A stretch of DNA of 64,000 nucleotides from Sphingobium sp. EM0848 (GTDB lineage: Bacteria; Pseudomonadota; Alphaproteobacteria; Sphingomonadales; Sphingomonadaceae), in NCBI RefSeq assembly GCF_013375555.1, contig NZ_JABXWB010000005.1, positions 1,390,001 to 1,454,000 on the forward strand, in the 5' to 3' direction. Shown here piece after piece: positions 1-8,687 of this stretch (position 1 is the stretch's first letter; each line of letters starts with the position of its first letter). The position numbers and the translations under genes are program-made. The notes beneath the pieces are model-generated. The model ran no database searches. It was not told the DNA's origin and saw nothing but the letters and a program-made list of their open reading frames with translations.

Positions 1-745
<745 letters not shown>

Positions 746-866
746 GAGAGTCCCACCATCAATGACAACACTGGATACCCCAGCGTCAGACGATGTGGTG
801 ATAACCCAGACCAGATACGAATTTGCACGGAAACATCGATTGAAACCCAAAGCGCAAGCTTCATTG

Positions 867-983
867 CTTGGTGACCATAGCGTCTGTGACCCACCCGATC
901 CCATCCCGAACTCGGCCGTGAAACCAGTCTGCGCCGATGGTACTGTGGCTCAAGCCCCGGAAGAGTAGGGCGTCGCCAGGCAT
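867..983 (+). rRNA. rrf: 5S ribosomal RNA
   Basis: The segment has the 5S hallmarks: CCCGATCCCATCCCGAACTCGG in the loop B/C region, GCCGATGGTACTGTGG in the loop E region, and complementary ends (GCTTGGTGAC against the 3' GCCAGGC). Length is about 117 nt, normal for alphaproteobacteria. It lies downstream of 23S in the same orientation, as in a standard rrn operon, and no tRNA-fMet gene follows it. End positions are accurate to a few bases. Confidence 0.93.
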
Positions 984-1030
984 TGCAGCTCGCGCTTTGA
1001 TACAAATACCCATCACAATAGAAAAACACA

Positions 1031-1057
1031 GGGCGGCCCCAAAGGCCGCCCTTTTTT
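1031..1057 (+). terminator. Rho-independent terminator of the rRNA operon
   Basis: An 8-bp perfect GC stem, GGGCGGCC (1031-1038) with GGCCGCCC (1044-1051), closes a CCAAA loop and is followed by six T. It sits just after 5S and before the convergent TonB receptor gene, so it ends the rrn transcript and may also serve the opposing gene. Confidence 0.92.
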
Positions 1058-1080
1058 GTATCACAAGCAGCGCGTATCAA

Positions 1081-3495
1081 TCAGTGGCCCGCACCGAACT
1101 TTGCGGAGAGGCGCACGCCCCAGGTCCGCGGCGCGGAGAATTGTCCGAAGACCGCGCCCTGGGTAGGCAGGGCTATGCGGGCTTCGGAATATAATTTGTT
1201 AGTGACGTTCTCCACGAACAGCATGACCCGATAATCGCCTTCGTTCGGCGTCCACGATGCTCGGATATTGGCAATGGTGTATGAGGGTTGCACCATCTCC
1301 GACTGGTTGGGTAGCTTGGCTTCGAATGTGTCGAAATAATATTTGCTCGTGTAATTCGCGTCCCCCATCAGCAGGAACTTGCCGATGGCGGTGTCAAAGC
1401 CATATTGGGCCGCGAGCGAAGCCTTCCATTTCGGCGCGCGCATCAGTCTGTTCCCGGAAACGTCGATGGCGGGACCGCTCGCAAATGGGTTCCCGAACGA
1501 GGCGTCTTCATATTTGGTGTCGAGATAGCCGACACTGCCCGACAATTGGAAGCCGTACAGGGCGCGCGGTGCGATGGTGAACTCGGTCTCGATCCCAAAA
1601 ATCTTGGCCGCTGCCGCATTCTGCACCGAGGCGGTGTTGCCAAGATAGCGGAGGATCTGGAGGCCCTTATAATCATAGTAGAAGATGGCGCTGTTGGCGC
1701 GCACCTGACCGTTGAGGAAGGTACTCTTCAGACCGGCCTCATAAGCCCAGATTTTCTCAGGATCGAATTTGCCGCCGCACTCGCCCACATTATAGCCTCC
1801 GGCTTTGTAACCGCGCGAAGCCTTGCCGTAGAGCATCGAGTCATTGTTCACATTATACTCGGCCACGACATTGCCGGTCACTTCCCGCCATCTGGCGGAG
1901 TCAGGCTTGTCGATGCACAGGCTGGAGGGGTCCAGCAGCGAGACGAAATTGGAGGTGAAGCTGCGGCTGACATCCTTCTTGTCCTCGGTCCAGCGCCCGC
2001 CGACGGTCACGGCGAAGTTGTCGGCCAGATGGTATTTGCCTTCGCCGAACAGGGCGTAGGATTTGGACTTCTGCTTCATGCTGAAGTCCAGGAACGGTGC
2101 GGCGCTATTCAGCCCCTGATAGCGGCCGATGCCCTGGCCTAGCGGATTGCCTGCCGTGAGGGTCTTAAGGCTTCCGGGTGGCAGCGGCGCGCCCGCGCTG
2201 AACACACCGACCAGGGCTTCGTAGAATAGCTGGGTGTCATCCATGCTGACCAGCATGTCGGAGCTGGCATCCTCGTTGAAATAATAGGCGCCCAGCAACC
2301 AGTCGAGGCGGTCGTTGAAGCTGCGGCCGGAGAGGTTGATCTCCTGTGACCAGGTCTTCGCACCCTGGACGCGATCCAGGTGGAACAGGTGCAGGTTGGT
2401 ACCGTCCTCGTCCGTCAGGCCGTGCCATTTGGCGTCGCGATAGGCGGTGATGGATTTGAGCTTCACATCGCCTATGTCCCAGTCGAACGTGGCGCTTGCT
2501 CCCTTCACGTCGAACTTGTTCCGGTTCTGGAAACCGGTGGTCACTTCCAGATCGTCCGGATTGCGGGGTACGCCACCGGCCGTGGCGACGGGGAAGTGCA
2601 GCCCGAAAATGTCGGCCAGGCTCGCCCCACCCAGCGAAGGATCGGGAAATGTGAAAAAGCCGCCGACATTGGCCGGGGTAACGCCCGTGCCGGACGATGG
2701 CGCCAATTGGAGCAGTTCCCACACGCCATCGCCGCTCTTACGCTTCTGGAGGTTACCGCGCAGCGTGATCTTCAGATTTTCAGTGGGCGTCAGCAGTGCG
2801 GAGACATTGGCGTTCGTGGTCCTGTCGCCCAGCGTCCTGCCCCCGATCGCGATGTTGCGGCGGTAGCCATCGCCGCGATAGTCGTACACGATGCTACCGC
2901 GCACGGCGATCTTGTCGGTCAACCCGCCGGTGGCGCCCGCCTCTGCCTTCACATGATCATAGTTCGCAATGGTGAGCGCCATGTCGGCTTCCGGCTCGAA
3001 CTGCGGGGCGCGGGTGATCAGGTTGATGGCCCCCCCGGTGGCGTTTCGGCCGTACAGCGTGCCTTGCGGACCGCGCAGCACTTCGATCCGCTCCAGGTCG
3101 AACGCTGGCAGTGACATGGTGAACGACTGGCCCATATACACGCCGTCCTGATAGGTGGCGACGGCGGGTTCGCCGCCCAGGCCTGTGATGTTCAGCCCCA
3201 CCCCGCGCAGGGAGATTGTGGTATCCGCCTCCAACTGGGCGAATACGAGTCCTGGTGTGCTTACCGCGACGTCGCTGATGCCCTGAATCTGGTTTTGCTC
3301 GATCGTTTTTTCACTGAACGCGCTGATCGCGATCGGTGTGTCCTGTAGCGCGCTCTCCCGTTTCTGTGCGGTGACTATGATTTCCTCGATTGGCGCCGCG
3401 TTTCTCGTAGCCTGCTGTGCCTGTGCAGCAGTGCTCAGTGCAATGAAGGATGCACTTATTGTCAATGCGCCGATGCCAATCAATCGATTTGTCAT
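1081..3495 (-). CDS. TonB-dependent outer-membrane receptor
   Basis: An 804-aa outer-membrane active-transport receptor. The first 26 residues form a signal peptide ending in AQA. The plug domain follows, with the IIVTAQKRE motif, LRGVG, and the sphingomonad-type RIEVLRGPQGTLYGRNATGG segment, and then a 22-strand-type barrel. The C-terminus is GVRLSAKFGAGH rather than a terminal aromatic residue. Size and motifs match the large sphingomonad receptor family often linked to uptake of aromatic or other hydrophobic substrates; the ligand cannot be read from sequence. It lies about 100 bp downstream of the amidohydrolase gene on the same strand and may be co-transcribed with it. The TAGATCG operator found before other blocks was not seen upstream of this gene. 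Confidence 0.9.
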   Translation of the reverse strand: MTNRLIGIGALTISASFIALSTAAQAQQATRNAAPIEEIIVTAQKRESALQDTPIAISAFSEKTIEQNQIQGISDVAVSTPGLVFAQLEADTTISLRGVGLNITGLGGEPAVATYQDGVYMGQSFTMSLPAFDLERIEVLRGPQGTLYGRNATGGAINLITRAPQFEPEADMALTIANYDHVKAEAGATGGLTDKIAVRGSIVYDYRGDGYRRNIAIGGRTLGDRTTNANVSALLTPTENLKITLRGNLQKRKSGDGVWELLQLAPSSGTGVTPANVGGFFTFPDPSLGGASLADIFGLHFPVATAGGVPRNPDDLEVTTGFQNRNKFDVKGASATFDWDIGDVKLKSITAYRDAKWHGLTDEDGTNLHLFHLDRVQGAKTWSQEINLSGRSFNDRLDWLLGAYYFNEDASSDMLVSMDDTQLFYEALVGVFSAGAPLPPGSLKTLTAGNPLGQGIGRYQGLNSAAPFLDFSMKQKSKSYALFGEGKYHLADNFAVTVGGRWTEDKKDVSRSFTSNFVSLLDPSSLCIDKPDSARWREVTGNVVAEYNVNNDSMLYGKASRGYKAGGYNVGECGGKFDPEKIWAYEAGLKSTFLNGQVRANSAIFYYDYKGLQILRYLGNTASVQNAAAAKIFGIETEFTIAPRALYGFQLSGSVGYLDTKYEDASFGNPFASGPAIDVSGNRLMRAPKWKASLAAQYGFDTAIGKFLLMGDANYTSKYYFDTFEAKLPNQSEMVQPSYTIANIRASWTPNEGDYRVMLFVENVTNKLYSEARIALPTQGAVFGQFSAPRTWGVRLSAKFGAGH

Positions 3496-3597
3496 AACGT
3501 CTCTCCCTTGGATTTGTTATTATTTGCCTTTTTATATTGTTGTTATTGAAAGCTTGCAGGCCGACATTCACTTTTCGCTGCTGTTCCGCGGTGACAA

Positions 3598-4824
3598 TCA
3601 GGGTAGCAGCCACTCTCCGTTGGAGACGAAGAACTTCTCCATGACGTCCTTGCCAAGGTGGTCGAGCTTTTCGGCGAATAAGCGCTTGGCTTCCTTTCCA
3701 CCCTCTACATGCGGATAGTCGGTCGAAAAGCAGTAACTGCTTTCTATTTCCGGAAATTGCTCGAAAAATTCATCGATCGGTTCGAAGTAGAAGGGCGCGA
3801 CGCGTACATTGCGGGCAACATATTCGGACGGTTTCATCGTCAGTACATTTTGCAGCGCCTTGGGGAAGACATTGGCCCAAATGTTCAAGCGCCTGGCAAG
3901 CGGTCCCAGCCATTGCGCTCCTAGCTCGATCGCGCCAAAGCGTAGGTGAGGAAAACGCTCGAACACACCACCAAGCACCATCGTCGTGATGAAATATTCA
4001 GCGGCGGTATGCATGGTGGCACCCGCATAGGGGCTGAGGATGAACTCCGCCGAACTGCCGAAGGGAATGAAGGCTTCGACATTGTTCGACCAGAGCGGGT
4101 TGGAAAAGTCACTGTCCGTTCCGATGTGCAGGAGCGCGGGGACATTGGCGTCGGCGAGCAACTTCCAGAACGGATCGAACGCCGGGTCAGCGGGGGATGT
4201 GCCGGCGGGCGGTGTGCCGGACGGAATCCACAAGGCCTTGATACCGCGCTCGATCAGCGACCGGGCCTGCTCGATCATCCCTTCGACCGTTTCGGTCGTG
4301 ACCAGTCCGACGGTGTGCAGCCGACGCCCTTCATCCCCTTCGGCGGAGCGGAGCGCCCACTCGTTGGACGCAGTGACGACGGAACGGCCGAGATCGCGGC
4401 ACTCCTCGGTGGAATAGGGGAGGGCCATCACCGCACGGGCAAATTCCGGCGAACTGGCCAGCACATAGCCGACGAGTCCGAGGCCAGGGAAAACGAGCGC
4501 CTTCTCGATGCCCTGCATGTCCATGACTTCGTTCCGGCGACGCAGGTCGATCGCGCCGGGCGCACCGCAACCCTTCAATATCTGGGTTGTATCATAGGTG
4601 ATTTCCTCGACGTCGCCGACGACATCAGGTCGGACATTGGAATTTTCACCAAGGCCGCTGAGGAAAGGACTGTCGCCGCAGGCCGACAATTTGGCGGCGA
4701 TATCCTCGCCGAAATATTCGCCCCATAAATGGAATGGGATCATCTCATGTGTGTCGACATCAATGGCCCTGTCGAGGAATGCGAACTTTTCCTCCATTCC
4801 CTCCATGGTGCTTACGGTACTCAT
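3598..4824 (-). CDS. Amidohydrolase-2 family protein (ACMSD-like)
   Basis: A 408-aa metal-dependent TIM-barrel hydrolase or decarboxylase of the Amidohydro_2 superfamily, which includes aminocarboxymuconate-semialdehyde and gamma-resorcylate decarboxylases. The N-terminal metal motif is DTH (residues 24-26), followed by LHIGTDSD, the ERFPHLRFGAIELGAQW helix, and the C-terminal catalytic-Asp segment FSTDYPHVEG. By family logic it would decarboxylate or hydrolyse a ring or ring-cleavage product in the cytoplasm; the reaction is unknown. A paralogue with the same motifs lies at 58147-59337. It is upstream of the TonB receptor, and its 5' side faces a Rieske oxygenase remnant. The start at 4824 follows a short spacer containing AAAAAGGAT. 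Confidence 0.82.
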   Translation of the reverse strand: MSTVSTMEGMEEKFAFLDRAIDVDTHEMIPFHLWGEYFGEDIAAKLSACGDSPFLSGLGENSNVRPDVVGDVEEITYDTTQILKGCGAPGAIDLRRRNEVMDMQGIEKALVFPGLGLVGYVLASSPEFARAVMALPYSTEECRDLGRSVVTASNEWALRSAEGDEGRRLHTVGLVTTETVEGMIEQARSLIERGIKALWIPSGTPPAGTSPADPAFDPFWKLLADANVPALLHIGTDSDFSNPLWSNNVEAFIPFGSSAEFILSPYAGATMHTAAEYFITTMVLGGVFERFPHLRFGAIELGAQWLGPLARRLNIWANVFPKALQNVLTMKPSEYVARNVRVAPFYFEPIDEFFEQFPEIESSYCFSTDYPHVEGGKEAKRLFAEKLDHLGKDVMEKFFVSNGEWLLP

Positions 4825-4915
4825 ATTACCTATCCTTTTTATAGCTGCCGTGCCCCATTGTTAACCGAAGCTGGAGCCGATCTTTTCCGTCGACCAGGTC
4901 GTCGTCCAATCCTGC

Positions 4916-5240
4916 TCACGCGCTCCACTGGCTGAGATTGAAGCCCAGCGGAATCAACTCCTCCATCCGATACGGCGCCAGCAACTCCCAGGCATCACCA
5001 AGGCAGTCGTCGAGCGAAGGGACCTCGGACTCGCGACAGGCGATCTGCCACCTGCGCGGCCATAGCCCGTCGCGCTCAAGTCGGGCGAAATCTTCCGACC
5101 AACAGCGTTCGGCATCAAGCTTCATCGGCCAGGGGGACGTGTCGAGTGCCTCGGTCGTGGGACCGATCGCAAGTCGCTCAGCCGGCGACAGGCAAAGAGA
5201 TTTGCTTGCATCCTCTCCCACTCGACCGCGTCCCATTCGG
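4916..5240 (-). pseudogene. Rieske ring-hydroxylating oxygenase alpha subunit, internally deleted remnant
   Basis: About 100 codons remain. The N-terminal part reads as the leader of a Rieske oxygenase alpha subunit: an LDTSPWP segment, then a LERDGLWPRRWQIACRESEVP segment matching the family pattern around LWPR.WQ.ACREEE. After SLDD the reading jumps to a tail, YRMEELIPLGFNLSQWSA, and stops. The Rieske iron-sulfur motif (CxH...CxxH) and the catalytic iron site are absent, so the product cannot be an oxygenase. I infer a large in-frame internal deletion joining the two ends of the gene. The true start is unclear. A ferredoxin remnant lies on the other side of the GntR gene. Confidence 0.55.
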
Positions 5241-5299
5241 CTCCTCCCGATCGTATTTTTCTGATTTTGCAGGTGCAGCAACGTCGTCTGGCAGAATCA

Positions 5300-5315
5300 T
5301 CGATAATATTATCGA
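5300..5315. promoter_or_regulatory. Perfect 16-bp palindrome, candidate GntR operator
   Basis: TCGATAATATTATCGA is a perfect palindrome 74 bp upstream of the chosen GntR start and on the 5' side of the Rieske remnant. Its AT-rich core and position suit autoregulation by the adjacent FadR-type regulator, possibly with control of the now-decayed divergent oxygenase gene. Function is inferred. Confidence 0.5.
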
Positions 5316-5388
5316 CAATATGAATCAAGCATGTATTTATGCGACAGGACCGCTAAAGGAGAGCGGGTTGATCGAACAGGGAGTGGAC

Positions 5389-6084
5389 ATGACGAAGCCG
5401 GTCCGGAGAGAGCCGACGAAAGGCCGTCCGAACAAGGAGGATTCGCGGCAATCGATTACACCCATGGAGCTGGTTCAGAAGATCGACGGGCTGATCGAAT
5501 CCGGATCGCTGATCCCCGGCCAGCGCCTGATCGAGAGCGATCTTATGGCCGAGTTCAGCGCTTCGCGTGGGATCGTCCGGGAAGCACTCCGCTTTCTGGC
5601 GGGAGATGGCGTGGTCGAAATCCTTCCGAACAAGGGCGTGCGCATCACCAAATTCGACCGCGAGCGGATCGTCGATATGGTGCAGGTCTATTGGGGGCTG
5701 TTCCGTACCGCCATAGAATTGCTGGTTTCGCGGCCGCTCCCGGAAGAAGCCATCGCTGCCTTGAAGACCTCTCTTGACGCGACACTGGCTGCGGCCAAGG
5801 TAAGAAATAAAGCGCTGATTATCGAGGGTCTGGCCGATTATCATGAAATAGTGGTGCGTTACTCCGGCAATGAGTATCTACCGACATTGCTGAAGAAAAT
5901 GCATTACCGGCATTATGTCAAACAGGAGGGGTTGCAGACCGACATAGAGATTATGCTGGATACCTGCACGACTTACACCGAAATTCATAAGAATATATTG
6001 GCCAGGGATGTTGACACTGTGGCCAAGCTGGCTGCGCAGGTTTCAGTGGCATGGCTCGGCGGACTTCGACAGGAAACCGCCTAA
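5389..6084 (+). CDS. GntR-family (FCD domain) transcriptional regulator
   Basis: A 231-aa FadR-subfamily repressor. The winged helix covers about residues 25-95, with the family segment LIPGQRLIESDLMAEFSASR followed by GIVREALRFLAGDGVVEI and NKGVRIT. The all-helical FCD effector domain follows; its DYHEIV, MHYRHY and EIHK segments could supply the metal-binding histidines. The start at 5389 (MTKPVRR) is chosen because GGGAG precedes it; an upstream ATG at 5320 is possible but would overlap the palindrome region. It sits between broken oxygenase and ferredoxin genes, so its original target was probably that oxygenase system. Ligands of such regulators are usually carboxylic acids; this one is unknown. 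Confidence 0.85.
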   Translation: MTKPVRREPTKGRPNKEDSRQSITPMELVQKIDGLIESGSLIPGQRLIESDLMAEFSASRGIVREALRFLAGDGVVEILPNKGVRITKFDRERIVDMVQVYWGLFRTAIELLVSRPLPEEAIAALKTSLDATLAAAKVRNKALIIEGLADYHEIVVRYSGNEYLPTLLKKMHYRHYVKQEGLQTDIEIMLDTCTTYTEIHKNILARDVDTVAKLAAQVSVAWLGGLRQETA

Positions 6085-6129
6085 GCAAGCGAGCGGCAAA
6101 TCCGCCATCTTCCGCCTGAAGGGCGATGA

Positions 6130-6413
<284 letters not shown>

Positions 6414-6475
6414 GCAATTTGGTACCGCGGACCCTTTTCTTCATCAAGTTTGAAACAATGTGGACAGAAATTAAA

Positions 6476-6491
6476 TAGATCGTATCATCTA
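6476..6491. promoter_or_regulatory. TAGA-N8-TCTA operator, site A
   Basis: TAGATCGTATCATCTA lies about 105 bp upstream of the SDR gene. It matches sites before blocks B, C and D (14 of 16 bases shared with the site at 40579). A possible promoter, TTGAAA (6450-6455) with TAAATA (6472-6477), places the site over the -10 region, as expected for a repressor operator. The candidate repressor is the TetR protein at 56518-57168. Confidence 0.55.
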
Positions 6492-6596
6492 AAGCGAGTC
6501 GGCTATGCTTCCAGGCGCAGCGGGACGACTGCATCGAACAGCGTTCCCGATTGAAAACCAGAAAGATCGAACCGTTACCAGTGAGGAGAGATGACT

Positions 6597-7472
6597 ATGG
6601 GTTGGCCAGCCGGGCAAGCAGCGTTCATTACCGGGGCAGCGTCGGGGATTGGGCTTGGAATTGCCCGGGCACTCGTTGCGGCAGGCGCGAAGGTGGCACT
6701 CGCCGATATCGATGCCGCGCGTGTCGCCGATGTTGCAGAGGAACTGACCAATGCCGGGGGCACCGTGATCGGCGTGCCGCTTGACGTCAGCGATCCGGAC
6801 CAGTGGTCGGCCGCGGCGGACCGCGCTGAGCAAGCCCTGGGTCCGATCTCCATCCTGTGCAACAATGCGGGCATTAATGGTGGCGCGGAGATCGACCGGA
6901 CGCCGCTGGACGTCTGGCGCTGGGTCTACAGGATCAACGTCGAAGGACAGTTTATCGGCGTTTCGACCTTCCTTCCGCGTTTCAAGGAGCGCGGCGGCCG
7001 TGCCCATATCCTCAACACGGCCTCGATGGCAGGTCTTGTGCCGATGGCGCGCGTCGGCGCCTATTCCTCAGCAAAGTTCGCCAGCGTCGGTTTCACGATG
7101 GTCTTGCGGAACGAGCTTCAGGGCACCGACATTGGCGTCTCGCTCCTGTGCCCCGGCACTGTGGCGACCCGGATCTCTGAAAATTCCGGGAAGGGCGAAG
7201 CGGCGTTGCTCGGTCGGGAAGTGAACGCGGCTGCGGTCGAGGGTAATCTGGCCATGACGGTTCAGGGAGCCAATCCCGATCGCGTCGGGGAACAGGTGGT
7301 CCAAGCCATGCAGCAGGAGCAGTTCCTGATCATCACCCATCGCGAATGGGAGTCGCTCGTGACGGCGGTGCACACGGAAATTCAGCAGGCGTTCAACGAA
7401 TGCGACGGCCGACATGGCCCGGATGTGAGCGCTTTGATCCTCGCGCAGGGCAGTAGTCCAGTCGCGACATGA
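6597..7472 (+). CDS. Short-chain dehydrogenase/reductase (SDR)
   Basis: A classical-to-extended SDR of 291 aa that oxidises or reduces a hydroxyl or keto group with NAD(P). The Rossmann motif TGAASGIG lies near residue 12, then CNNAG, and the catalytic Ser and YSSAK (NTASMAG then AYSSAK). The ATG at 6597 is preferred over the one at 6591 because GAGGAG (6583-6588) is then eight bases away. It carries a C-terminal extension of about 40 residues beyond the usual 250-aa core. Site A lies upstream. It is followed at 36 and 108 bp by two SnoaL-like genes and then the fused acyl-CoA dehydrogenase, which look like one operon. Confidence 0.87.
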   Translation: MGWPAGQAAFITGAASGIGLGIARALVAAGAKVALADIDAARVADVAEELTNAGGTVIGVPLDVSDPDQWSAAADRAEQALGPISILCNNAGINGGAEIDRTPLDVWRWVYRINVEGQFIGVSTFLPRFKERGGRAHILNTASMAGLVPMARVGAYSSAKFASVGFTMVLRNELQGTDIGVSLLCPGTVATRISENSGKGEAALLGREVNAAAVEGNLAMTVQGANPDRVGEQVVQAMQQEQFLIITHREWESLVTAVHTEIQQAFNECDGRHGPDVSALILAQGSSPVAT

Positions 7473-7508
7473 CGCCGGAATAGATGAATTTAGTGGGATC
7501 GGGATGAT

Positions 7509-7982
7509 ATGACCAAACTTACCAGAGCCGAAATGGAAGAGATTCTATTTGCTCACGGAAAAGCAGAACTGGAATTTGACGTCGATGCGACGATGGCGAC
7601 TGTAGTCCCCGAACCGCATTATGAGATTCCCTTTCTCGGTATGGCCATTGACGGATGGGATGCGGTTCATGAAATGTATCGCCGTCTTATTCCCGGCAAC
7701 AAAAATCGAAATATCGAATATCGGCAACGCGTCGATGCAATAGGCGACAATATACTTTTGAATGAGGCCTATGTCACCTTTGACACGCCCGAAGGTGAGC
7801 GGGTCACCGGCCTGTACATGGTGCTTGTTGAGTTCGATCCCCATCTGAAGAAAGTCGTCGGCGAACGTATATACACGGACCCCGTCTTCGGGCGAATGTG
7901 GATCGAAAATCTCGGAGATGACTTTATCGATTTACCGGGTGTTTCCAAGATTACCGAGACTGCTGTGGTAAAAGCTGGATAA
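7509..7982 (+). CDS. SnoaL/NTF2-like fold protein, copy 1
   Basis: A 157-aa protein with a cone-shaped NTF2-like pattern. It starts MTKLTRAEMEEILFAHGKAE, then DATMATVV, PHYEIP, a GWDAVHEMY segment, and RVTGLYMV. SnoaL-like proteins include polyketide cyclases, ketosteroid-isomerase-like enzymes and dehydratases, so a lyase, isomerase or hydratase step is plausible, but no catalytic residue can be assigned with confidence. Three homologues lie at 8091-8618, 47086-47607 and 53319-53858, all within catabolic operons. The start at 7509 is supported by alignment of the xELTxxEME opening across all four. Confidence 0.72.
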   Translation: MTKLTRAEMEEILFAHGKAELEFDVDATMATVVPEPHYEIPFLGMAIDGWDAVHEMYRRLIPGNKNRNIEYRQRVDAIGDNILLNEAYVTFDTPEGERVTGLYMVLVEFDPHLKKVVGERIYTDPVFGRMWIENLGDDFIDLPGVSKITETAVVKAG

Positions 7983-8090
7983 TCGTTATGAAAATCCGAT
8001 TGAACGACATTCGCAGATGATCGGGATGAATGATTGTCACATAATAAATCCGATCAACTGCGAATATTAAGGATCAGTAGGAGATAGGGT

Positions 8091-8618
8091 ATGAAAGAAC
8101 TGACGAAACAGGAAATGGAAGCGATCCTGCTCGAGCATGAGAAGGCCGAACTGGAGGTCGATATTGACGCTACCATGGCGACGCTGGTCCCGAATCCGCA
8201 TTATGAGATTGCTTTCCTCGGCCTGGCGATTGACGGATGGGAAGGGGTTCATCAAGCCTATCAGCGCATCCTCAGGCCAGCCCAGATTCGTCCTGTCGCT
8301 GCCAAACGCCGCGTCCACGCGGTCGCCCGGAACACGCTTATCCGCGAGGCCCACGTCACGTTTAATACTTCCGAGGGCGAACGGGTGACAGGCTTGTACA
8401 TGGTCGTCATGGAGTTCGACCCCGAACTGAAGAAGATTGCCGGTGAACGCATGTATGCAGACCCTCTCTTCGGGAAGATGATGACCGAGCAACTTGGGGA
8501 GGACTTCGCAAAGATACCGGGTGTTTCGAGGATTCGCGATTCCGCACCCGTTATTGAAGAACATGACGCATATGCAGCGGCAGCTGCCCGCGGCGTCACC
8601 ATCACGCCCCCCGTCTGA
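8091..8618 (+). CDS. SnoaL/NTF2-like fold protein, copy 2
   Basis: A 175-aa homologue of the preceding gene: MKELTKQEMEAILLEHEKAE, DATMATLVPNPHYEI, GWEGVHQAYQRI, RVTGLYMVVMEFDPELKKI, then YADPLFGKMM. Compared with copy 1 it carries a C-terminal addition reading EEHDAYAAAAARGVTI. The same tail occurs in the copy at 53319-53858 (VHDAFAAAAARGLTI), so copies 2 and 4 are closest in architecture. The ribosome site GTAGGAG lies upstream. Two adjacent copies could form a hetero-oligomer or handle successive intermediates; this is inference. Confidence 0.72.
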   Translation: MKELTKQEMEAILLEHEKAELEVDIDATMATLVPNPHYEIAFLGLAIDGWEGVHQAYQRILRPAQIRPVAAKRRVHAVARNTLIREAHVTFNTSEGERVTGLYMVVMEFDPELKKIAGERMYADPLFGKMMTEQLGEDFAKIPGVSRIRDSAPVIEEHDAYAAAAARGVTITPPV

Positions 8619-8687
8619 GTCCTGGCAAGACCTTCTTTCCGGCAAGATCGCGGCATAGAGTTTTGGATCACACAAGGAGAAGCCCAT

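Noticed and set aside
746..866. A tRNA in the 23S-5S spacer or after 5S
   Set aside because: No cloverleaf or conserved TTC-loop sequence could be found in the spacer or before the terminator.
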